NCBI GenBank assembly: GCA_905205855.1
Contig: CAJLFL010000084.1
Location: 1 to 7,794 of the forward strand
Direction of reading: 5' to 3'
Source: an uncultured Eubacteriales bacterium
GTDB lineage: Bacteria > Bacillota > Clostridia > Monoglobales > Monoglobaceae
Length of the DNA: 7,794 bases
Below the pieces are notes generated by a model. The model was not told where the DNA came from, did no database searches, and saw only the letters and a program-made list of their open reading frames with translations. Both the position numbers and the translations under genes were made by a program. Positions 1 through 5,308 of the stretch are shown here, one piece after another (the stretch's first letter is position 1; every line of letters starts with the position of its first letter).

Positions 1-13
1 ATTTTTGTTTCAT
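1..13 (-). CDS. 5' end of an unidentified gene, cut by the window edge
   Basis: Only the first four codons are visible (ATG AAA CAA AAA, Met-Lys-Gln-Lys), running off the low-coordinate edge. The start is supported by an AAGGAG ribosome binding site at 21-26, seven bases upstream of the ATG, and by a sigma-A-like promoter at 46-74 directly upstream. The gene is therefore probably its own transcription unit, separated from tyrS and the candidate small RNA by the terminator at 81-108. The lysine-rich start could fit many proteins, including a signal peptide, but nothing can be said about its function. Confidence 0.65.
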
Positions 14-20
14 ATAAATT

Positions 21-26
21 CTCCTT
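21..26 (-). promoter_or_regulatory. Ribosome binding site of the edge gene
   Basis: The minus strand reads AAGGAG, then seven A/T-rich bases, then ATG at 13-11. The match to the anti-Shine-Dalgarno sequence and the spacing are near ideal. This is the main reason for calling a gene start so close to the window edge. Confidence 0.7.
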
Positions 27-45
27 GTTTCTGACAATATACATT

Positions 46-74
46 ATTATACTACAGCGTTTTTTGTTTGTCCA
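46..74 (-). promoter_or_regulatory. Sigma-A-type promoter of the edge gene
   Basis: On the minus strand, a -35 box TGGACA (69-74, one mismatch to TTGACA) and a perfect -10 box TATAAT (46-51) are separated by exactly 17 bases. Transcription would start near position 39, giving a leader of roughly 26 nt with room for the ribosome binding site and little else. The promoter begins only a few bases beyond the T-tract of the preceding terminator, so the two transcription units are packed back to back. Confidence 0.7.
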
Positions 75-80
75 CTTCAA

Positions 81-108
81 AATAAAAAAAACCGAGATTT
101 CTCTCGGT
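81..108 (-). terminator. Intrinsic (Rho-independent) terminator
   Basis: Read on the minus strand, a perfect 7-bp stem (ACCGAGA at 108-102 pairing with TCTCGGT at 97-91) closes a GAAA tetraloop and runs straight into a run of eight T, then ATTTT. The tetraloop is a stable GNRA type. On the plus strand the hairpin is followed by CGGGGG rather than T, so it works in one direction only. It would end the candidate small RNA and any read-through from the lon-tyrS unit. It lies about 190 bases beyond the tyrS stop, and no nearer T-tailed hairpin was found for tyrS. Confidence 0.9.
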
Positions 109-179
109 CGGGGGTTCCATTCAGGATAGTTGTCCTAAATGGGGGAAATGAAAAAAAGATTGTTAGTTAATTGTGGTAC
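84..179 (-). ncRNA. Candidate small non-coding RNA of about 95 nt
   Basis: The interval has its own predicted promoter (186-214) and its own terminator (81-108), and no plausible reading frame on the minus strand. Starting near 179, the RNA would have an A/U-rich unstructured 5' part and a U7 tract (157-151). A 10-bp stem-loop (142-133 with 126-117) is followed by an AACCCCC linker and the terminator hairpin. A second C5 run sits at the 5' foot of the stem (145-141). The one non-Watson-Crick position in the stem is a U-G wobble on this strand but a C-A mismatch on the other, which favours minus-strand RNA. The family is not recognised. The alternative is that this is simply the 3' untranslated tail of the tyrS mRNA. 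Identity and function are inference. Confidence 0.42.
117..142 (-). other. Ten-base-pair RNA stem-loop between C5 runs
   Basis: On the minus strand, CCATTTAGGA (142-133) pairs with TCCTGAATGG (126-117) around the 6-base loop CAACTA. All positions pair if one U-G wobble is allowed. No T-tract follows, so it is not a terminator by itself. It sits inside the candidate small RNA, seven bases upstream of the terminator stem. Confidence 0.6.
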
Positions 180-185
180 AAATAT

Positions 186-214
186 ATAATACTATACTTT
201 TCACTTTTTTTCAA
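186..214 (-). promoter_or_regulatory. Predicted sigma-A promoter of the candidate small RNA
   Basis: The minus strand has a -35 box TTGAAA (209-214, five of six to TTGACA) and a -10 box TATTAT (186-191, five of six to TATAAT) with a 17-base spacer. Transcription would begin near 179. The surrounding DNA is very A/T-rich, which makes chance matches to the -10 box easy. The correct spacing and the terminator about 95 bases downstream strengthen the call. Confidence 0.5.
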
Positions 215-253
215 TAGTTATTTTTGTACATGATGTAGATTGTTAGGCTTTGG

Positions 254-287
254 ATTTGTGCATAGTGCACAAATTGTTAAATTTGTG
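254..287. repeat. Three-arm inverted repeat after the tyrS stop
   Basis: ATTTGTGC (254-261) is a perfect inverted match to GCACAAAT (267-274) across a 5-base centre. CACAAATT (268-275) is also a perfect inverted match to AATTTGTG (280-287) across a 4-base centre. The middle arm can pair with either neighbour but not both. The element begins nine bases past the tyrS stop codon. Neither hairpin has a T-tract on the minus strand, so neither is an intrinsic terminator for tyrS. It could be an RNA 3'-end stabiliser, a switchable structure or a protein-binding palindrome. The sequence does not decide. Confidence 0.65.
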
Positions 288-295
288 TTTCAAAT

Positions 296-1519
296 CTATT
301 TCAACACAAGCTTTAAGAATGTCTTTTTACCCTTTTTGATTACCAATCCGTCCTCTTTAAACATATCCGGCGTAACAGTAAAGTCAACTGCGGTTACCTT
401 GTCATCGTTTATACTCAGACCATTTTGCTGAATCAGTCTGCGCCCCTCGCCCTTTGACGGAATAAGCTTTACGTTTACAAGCAAATCAAGTACATTTATT
501 CCGTCACCGATGTCGGCGGATGAAATATCGGCGCTCGGCATGTTGGCTGTGCCACCGCTGCTGAATATGGAAACCGCAGCATCATTTGCCGTCTTTGCAG
601 CGTCTTCGCCGTGAACCATTTTTGTAACCTCATATGCAAGAACGCATTTTGCTTTGTTAAGTTCCTGTCCCTCAAGCTTTTCGTATTCCGCAATTTGTTC
701 CATCGGCAGGAAGGTTACAAGTTTGAGCAGTCGTATAACATCTTTGTCGTCTACATTTCTCCAATACTGATAAAACTCATACGGAGATACTTTTTCGGGA
801 TCAAGCCAGAGCGCACCTTTTTCGGTTTTGCCCATTTTTTTGCCCTCTGATGTAGTAAGCAGTGTAAAGGTCATACCATATGCCTGCTTGCTTTCCTTAC
901 GGCGAATAAGCTCAATTCCGCCGAGTATATTTGACCATTGGTCATCACCGCCGAACTCCATGATGCAGTCATATTCTTTATTAAGCTTATAAAAATCATA
1001 GCCCTGCATGAGCATGTAGTTAAATTCAAGGAAAGTAAGTCCCTTTTCCATACGGCTTTTGAAGCATTCGGCAGTCAGCATGCGGTTTACAGAGAAGTGT
1101 ACGCCGATTTCACGCAGAAAGTCAATATAGTTAAGTTTTAAAAGCCAGTCGGCGTTATTTACCATAAGAGCTTTGCCGTCTGAGAAGTCAATAAACTTTG
1201 ACATCTGCTTTTTAAAGTTATCGGCGTTATGCTGAATAATATCCTGCGTTATCATAGGACGCATATCAGCTTTTCCCGTAGGATCGCCGACCATAGTTGT
1301 ACCGCCGCCAAGCAGAATAATAGGTCTGTGTCCTGCGTTTTGCATATGTTTCATTACGATAAGCTGCATAAAGTGACCTATATGCAGACTGTCCGCTGTC
1401 GGATCAAAGCCTATATAAAAGGTTATCTTTTTTTCTCCGAGCATTTTTCTGATTTCATCTTCATGTGTGGTCTGTGCTATCAGACCGCGTTCTTTTAAAG
1501 TATCAAATACGTTTTGCAT
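296..1519 (-). CDS. tyrS: Tyrosyl-tRNA synthetase
   Basis: This cytoplasmic class I synthetase activates tyrosine with ATP and attaches it to tRNA-Tyr. The 407-residue protein has the usual length. Visible features, in order: the tyrosine/ATP pocket segment YIGFDPTADSLHIGH (35-49) with the HIGH signature at 46-49; GDPTGK (78-83); the tyrosine-binding stretch NYMLMQGYDF (167-176), where Y168, Q172 and D175 match the Bacillus enzyme's Tyr/Gln/Asp; GGDDQW (190-195); and the second signature KMGKT (228-232), the TyrRS form of KMSKS. An RNA-binding S4-like domain fills roughly 345-405. The start is backed by AAAGGA at 1527-1532, with seven bases to the ATG. It is the last gene of the run, 18 bp after aspS. 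No T-box leader, the usual Firmicute control of tyrS, fits in that gap. Confidence 0.97.
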   Translation of the reverse strand: MQNVFDTLKERGLIAQTTHEDEIRKMLGEKKITFYIGFDPTADSLHIGHFMQLIVMKHMQNAGHRPIILLGGGTTMVGDPTGKADMRPMITQDIIQHNADNFKKQMSKFIDFSDGKALMVNNADWLLKLNYIDFLREIGVHFSVNRMLTAECFKSRMEKGLTFLEFNYMLMQGYDFYKLNKEYDCIMEFGGDDQWSNILGGIELIRRKESKQAYGMTFTLLTTSEGKKMGKTEKGALWLDPEKVSPYEFYQYWRNVDDKDVIRLLKLVTFLPMEQIAEYEKLEGQELNKAKCVLAYEVTKMVHGEDAAKTANDAAVSIFSSGGTANMPSADISSADIGDGINVLDLLVNVKLIPSKGEGRRLIQQNGLSINDDKVTAVDFTVTPDMFKEDGLVIKKGKKTFLKLVLK

Positions 1520-1537
1520 TTTAATTTCCTTTCAGCT

Positions 1538-3358
1538 TTATTCTATAATATCTTCATCAGTATCATTTTTTTCTATTTTTGTTACCTGTATGCAAAGGTC
1601 ATCAAGCTGCTGCTTATCAACAACATCAGGTGAATGCATCATAAGCTCCGATGCGTTCTGAACCTTAGGAAAGGCAATAACATCTCTTATAGAGTCACAG
1701 CCTGCCATAATCATTGCAAGGCGGTCAAGTCCGTAAGCAAGTCCGCCGTGAGGAGGCGTTCCGTATTTGAATGCCTGCATCAGATAACCAAAGCGTTCCC
1801 AAGCCTCGTCATGAGTAAAGCCAAGCGCCTTAAACATTTTTTCCTGAAGCTCTGAATTAAAGATACGCAGACTTCCGCCGCCTATCTCGCTTCCGTTAAG
1901 AATGACATCATACGCCTTTGCCCTTACCTCACCGGGATTGGTTTCAAGCTTATCAATATCTTCATCAAACGGATGAGTAAACGGATGGTGCATTGCCATA
2001 TATCTGCCTTCTTCTTCGGAATATTCCAGAAGCGGAAACTCGGTAACCCACAAAAAGCTGAACTTATTTTTGTCTATTAAGTCAAAGCGTCTTGCAACCT
2101 CAATACGGAGATTTCCGAGGGCATCATATACAACGCTGTCCTTGTCGGCGATAATCAGTATTCCGTCACCTGTTTTGGCATTTGTTTTACTGAGTATTGC
2201 GTTTATTGTATCCTCGTCCATGAATTTTGTAATCTGAGAACGCAGATTTCCGTCCTCAACAACAATCCACGCCATTCCCTTTGCGCGATAAGTCTTGACA
2301 TATTCGGCAAGGTTGTCAAGAGTTTTGCGCGTCAGCTTGCTGCCAAGACCTTCAGCGACGATACAGCGGACGCTTCCGCCGTTTTTCACCGCATCGGAGA
2401 ACACCTTAAAGCCGCAGTCCTTTACTTCATCAGAAATATTTATAAACTCCATACCGAACCGCATGTCGGGTTTATCCGAACCGAAGCGTTCCATTGCTTC
2501 CTTGTAAGGCAGACGGAGGAATGGGGTTGGAATGTCTATATCCAATACATCTTTAAATACGCGCTTTAAAAAGCCTTCGTTTATTTCTATAATGGTGTCA
2601 ATGTCTATGAAGGAAAGCTCCATGTCAAGCTGGGTAAACTCCGGCTGACGGTCGGCACGCAAATCCTCATCACGGAAGCAGCGAGCAACCTGAAAATATC
2701 GGTCATAGCCGGCAAGCATAAGAAGCTGCTTATACTGCTGCGGCGATTGCGGCAAAGCATAGAAGTTTCCAGGGTGTACGCGGCTCGGCACAAGATAATC
2801 TCTGGCGCCCTCAGGGGTACTTTTTGTAAGAATAGGTGTTTCTATCTCAAGAAAACCGTTTTCGTCAAAATAATCCCGTGCAATTTTTGTAATTTTATGA
2901 CGCATCATCAGATTGCGCTGCATATCGGGACGGCGTAAATCCAAATAGCGGTATTTAAGGCGCAGAGCGTCATTTGTGTCGATTCCTTCTTCAATATAAA
3001 ACGGCGGTGTTTCCGAACCGTTAAGAATACGAAGCTCGGTAACAAAAACTTCAATCTCGCCTGTTTTCATATCCGGGTTTATGTTTTCCGGAGTTCTTAA
3101 AAGAACTTTTCCGACTGCCGCTATTACATATTCACCTTTTAGCTGCTCGGATTTTTCAAATACACTGCGGTCGCTCGAATCATTAAAAGCAAGCTGCACA
3201 ATTCCACTGCGGTCGCGAAGTGTAACAAAGTTTACTCCGCCAAGACGGCGGTTTCTTGCTACCCCGCCGGTAAGCGTAACGACCTCATCCTTATTTGCTG
3301 CAGAAAGCTCTCCGCACATGTGCGTACGTTTAAGCCCTGCCATTGTTTCGTATTGCAT
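1538..3358 (-). CDS. aspS: Aspartyl-tRNA synthetase
   Basis: This class II synthetase charges tRNA-Asp with aspartate in the cytoplasm. The 606-residue length fits the bacterial type. Order of parts: N-terminal anticodon-binding OB fold (about 15-110); catalytic domain opening with the motif 1 region (about 168-193, ETPILTKSTPEGARDYLVPS); QSPQQYKQ (204-211); motif 2 with FRDEDLRADRQPEFTQ (228-243); the bacterial GAD insertion (about 290-425); GSEIGGGSLRI (489-499); and motif 3 GLAYGLDRLAM (539-549). L39 aligns with E. coli L30, the residue type associated with discriminating AspRS, so charging of tRNA-Asn is not expected (inference). G32 stands where a tryptophan is normally found. The start has a strong AAGGAGG site ten bases upstream. 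The gene lies 30 bp after hisS and 18 bp before tyrS. Confidence 0.98.
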   Translation of the reverse strand: MQYETMAGLKRTHMCGELSAANKDEVVTLTGGVARNRRLGGVNFVTLRDRSGIVQLAFNDSSDRSVFEKSEQLKGEYVIAAVGKVLLRTPENINPDMKTGEIEVFVTELRILNGSETPPFYIEEGIDTNDALRLKYRYLDLRRPDMQRNLMMRHKITKIARDYFDENGFLEIETPILTKSTPEGARDYLVPSRVHPGNFYALPQSPQQYKQLLMLAGYDRYFQVARCFRDEDLRADRQPEFTQLDMELSFIDIDTIIEINEGFLKRVFKDVLDIDIPTPFLRLPYKEAMERFGSDKPDMRFGMEFINISDEVKDCGFKVFSDAVKNGGSVRCIVAEGLGSKLTRKTLDNLAEYVKTYRAKGMAWIVVEDGNLRSQITKFMDEDTINAILSKTNAKTGDGILIIADKDSVVYDALGNLRIEVARRFDLIDKNKFSFLWVTEFPLLEYSEEEGRYMAMHHPFTHPFDEDIDKLETNPGEVRAKAYDVILNGSEIGGGSLRIFNSELQEKMFKALGFTHDEAWERFGYLMQAFKYGTPPHGGLAYGLDRLAMIMAGCDSIRDVIAFPKVQNASELMMHSPDVVDKQQLDDLCIQVTKIEKNDTDEDIIE

Positions 3359-3368
3359 TATATATTAA

Positions 3369-3375
3369 CCTCCTT
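3369..3375 (-). promoter_or_regulatory. Strong aspS ribosome binding site
   Basis: The minus strand reads AAGGAGG, a seven-base match to the anti-Shine-Dalgarno sequence, ten bases before the ATG at 3358. It selects this start over the in-frame ATG at codon 6. It fills most of the 30-bp hisS-aspS gap, leaving no space for a leader regulator such as a T-box. Confidence 0.8.
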
Positions 3376-3388
3376 GGGGTTTAGTTCT

Positions 3389-4645
3389 CTACTTTATAAT
3401 TTTGTATATATCCTCGGCATTTAAAGCAATTTCAGCCGTTTCACCGTTTTCCATATTTTTAAGCATTGCTTTTCCGGCGCTGATTTCGTCCTCGCCGATA
3501 ACCATGCTGTAGGCTGCTTTAAGCTTATTGGCGTATTTCATCTGTGCCTTTACGCTTCTGCCGCATAAATCGCGTTCTGCCGCACAGTTCAGTGCGCGCA
3601 GTTCAAATACAAGCTTTTGAGCTGCGATATCCGCACTGTCACCTATTGCTGCTATAAACAGACGCGGAGCACTTTGAATATACTCACTGTCAAGTCCCTG
3701 ACTTTTCATAATCATTATCAGTCTTTCAAGTCCGACAGCAAAGCCAATGCCCTCAGTCGGTTTTCCGCCGAGTTCCTCAACCAATCCGTTGTATCTGCCG
3801 CCTCCGCAGACGGTTGACTGCGCGCCGAGGGCGTCAGAGGTTATTTCAAATACTGTCCTGGTATAATAATCAAGACCGCGTACAATGCCGGAATCTATTG
3901 TATAGTCAATTCCGAGAGCGTCAAGATATTTAAGAGTCTTGTCAAGATGCTCACGACAGTCTGAACAAAGATTGTCTATCATTTTGGGCGCATCTTTGGC
4001 AATTTCAGAGCAAATCTCGGATTTGCAGTCAAGTATACGCATTGGGTTCTTTTCAAGCCTTGACAGGCAAGTATCGCAAAGCCTATCCTTGTATTTCTCA
4101 AAATATGCTTTAAGCTTTTGATTATACTCTTTCTTGCATACAGGACAGCCGATGCTGTTAAGTCTGAGCTTTAAGCCGCTGACTCCAAGCTTTTTGAAAA
4201 ACGAAAGAGCAAGAGAGATTATTTCAGCGTCTGTAGCGTCAGAGCTTCCGCCGAAACATTCAACGCCGAACTGATGAAATTCGCGCAGGCGTCCGGACTG
4301 AGGTTTTTCATAACGATAGCAGGAAATGTTATAAAAAAGCTTTGTCGGCTGAGGCTCTGCATAAAGAGAGTTTTCTATAAAGCTTCGTACAAGCGATGCC
4401 GTACCCTCCGGACGGAGAGTAATGCTTCTGCCGCCCTTATCCTCAAAGGTATACATTTCTTTTTGCACAACATCTGTTGTATCGCCTACACCTCTTTGAA
4501 AGAGTGAAGTGTCTTCAAATACAGGTGTGCGGATTTCTTTATAACCGTATACACTGCAAACCTCACGGGCGGTTTGTTCAATTTTTTGCCAAAGCGGACT
4601 GTCGGAGGGAAGTATATCCTCTGTGCCGCGCGGTTTGTTAATCAT
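3389..4645 (-). CDS. hisS: Histidyl-tRNA synthetase
   Basis: This class II synthetase charges tRNA-His with histidine, normally as a homodimer in the cytoplasm. At 418 residues it is full length and has the C-terminal anticodon-binding domain (about 327-418), so it is not the HisZ paralogue. Visible motifs: motif 1 region IRTPVFEDTSLF (38-49); LRPEGTA (77-83); motif 2 GRLREFHQFGVE (118-129); HisA signature VRGLDYYTRTVFE (255-267) with the catalytic arginine R256; HisB CGGGRYNGL (280-288); and motif 3 GFAVGLERLIM (301-311). The insertion between motif 2 and HisA holds eight cysteines (167, 170, 190, 193, 207, 212, 227, 230), three pairs as CxxC, suggesting a metal site (inference). The start overlaps the end of ysxC by 8 bp. 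Its AAAGGAG site (4656-4662) is inside ysxC, ten bases from the ATG. Confidence 0.98.
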   Translation of the reverse strand: MINKPRGTEDILPSDSPLWQKIEQTAREVCSVYGYKEIRTPVFEDTSLFQRGVGDTTDVVQKEMYTFEDKGGRSITLRPEGTASLVRSFIENSLYAEPQPTKLFYNISCYRYEKPQSGRLREFHQFGVECFGGSSDATDAEIISLALSFFKKLGVSGLKLRLNSIGCPVCKKEYNQKLKAYFEKYKDRLCDTCLSRLEKNPMRILDCKSEICSEIAKDAPKMIDNLCSDCREHLDKTLKYLDALGIDYTIDSGIVRGLDYYTRTVFEITSDALGAQSTVCGGGRYNGLVEELGGKPTEGIGFAVGLERLIMIMKSQGLDSEYIQSAPRLFIAAIGDSADIAAQKLVFELRALNCAAERDLCGRSVKAQMKYANKLKAAYSMVIGEDEISAGKAMLKNMENGETAEIALNAEDIYKIIK

Positions 4646-5285
4646 TATCGTAATTCTCCTTTGTTTGTTTATTCAAAACATTTGTTTTATCCGGTGTAAA
4701 CTTGCTGCAAAGCATATCAATGATTTCGGTAAGTTCATCGCGCCCTGTTCGTTTTTCTGCCGAAAACGGCATCAGAATACAGTTGTCATCCAGCTTCAAG
4801 GTGTTATATATTGTTGTCAGGTTGGATTCAATCTGTGATTTTTTAAGCTTGTCAAGCTTAGTTGCAACAACAAGCGGCGTATAATTAAAGCTGCGTATCC
4901 AGTCAATCATTGTTATATCATCAGCAGACGGCTTGTGACGTGCATCTACAAGCTGAATAACCTGAACAAGATTGTATCTGTCGGAGAGATATGTTTCTAT
5001 CATCTTCGCCCAGCGTGCCTGTTCTTCTTTGGAAACCTTAGCATAACCGTAGCCCGGCAGGTCAACAAGCCTGTATTGTCCGGCTATATCATAAAAGTTT
5101 ATGGTTGCGGTCTTTCCGGGACTGCTGCTTGTCCTTGCAAGCTTTGTGCGATTGGTAAGGCAGTTGATTAAAGAAGATTTGCCGACATTGGAGCGTCCGA
5201 CAAATGCAATCTCCGGTATAAACGTATCGGGATATTGCTCCGGTTTGACTGCCGTTGCCAAAAGTCTTGCTTCGATATATTCCAT
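4638..5285 (-). CDS. ysxC: Ribosome-assembly GTPase YsxC/EngB (YihA family)
   Basis: This TRAFAC-class GTPase is required in Bacillus subtilis and E. coli for late assembly of the large (50S) ribosomal subunit. The 215-residue protein is slightly longer than the usual ~195-210. G motifs are complete: G1/P-loop GRSNVGKSS (30-38); the G2 region GKTATINFY (57-65); G3 DLPGYGYAKV (75-84), with the family's PGYGYA signature; G4 TKLDK (142-146); and G5 SAEKRTG (175-181). The extra length is a polar tail of about 20 residues. The last codons of that tail carry the hisS ribosome binding site, so the tail may be shaped by that overlap. The start has AAAGGA at 5294-5299, eight bases upstream. It lies 23 bp after lon, the same lon-ysxC order as in B. 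subtilis. Confidence 0.97.
   Translation of the reverse strand: MEYIEARLLATAVKPEQYPDTFIPEIAFVGRSNVGKSSLINCLTNRTKLARTSSSPGKTATINFYDIAGQYRLVDLPGYGYAKVSKEEQARWAKMIETYLSDRYNLVQVIQLVDARHKPSADDITMIDWIRSFNYTPLVVATKLDKLKKSQIESNLTTIYNTLKLDDNCILMPFSAEKRTGRDELTEIIDMLCSKFTPDKTNVLNKQTKENYDND
4656..4662 (-). promoter_or_regulatory. hisS ribosome binding site inside ysxC
   Basis: AAAGGAG on the minus strand lies ten bases before the hisS ATG (4645) and is read in the ysxC frame as part of Lys-Glu near its C-terminus. The ysxC stop TAA (4640-4638) falls after the hisS ATG. Ribosomes ending ysxC therefore pass over the hisS start, an arrangement typical of translational coupling. Confidence 0.8.
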
Positions 5286-5308
5286 TGCTTTATTCCTTTC
5301 GGTTCGGT

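Noticed and set aside
91..142. Possible T-box: the minus strand has TGGAACC shortly before the terminator, resembling the TGGNACC core of the T-box sequence
   Set aside because: The flanks do not match AGGGTGGNACCGCG, no convincing specifier stem lies upstream, and TGG is the closing arm of a 10-bp stem. A separate promoter between the terminator and the next gene would make such a leader pointless.
151..175. U7 tract (157-151, minus strand) as a terminator tail
   Set aside because: No stable G/C hairpin precedes it; the bases just upstream are ACAATTAACTAACAATC.
148..189. Plus-strand 13-codon frame (ATG AAA AAA AGA ... TAA) preceded by GGGGG
   Set aside because: It has only three bases between the G run and the ATG and no plus-strand promoter, and it lies antisense to the candidate small RNA. 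A functional peptide cannot be supported.
254..287. Hairpins after tyrS as its intrinsic terminator
   Set aside because: Neither hairpin is followed by a T-run on the minus strand (CCAAAGCC and GCACTATG follow), and the stems are A/T-rich. The nearest true terminator is at 81-108.
240..431. Plus-strand 63-codon frame overlapping the tyrS end
   Set aside because: Most of it is antisense to the tyrS C-terminal coding region, it has no ribosome binding site, and the product is low-complexity hydrophobic. It is a shadow frame.
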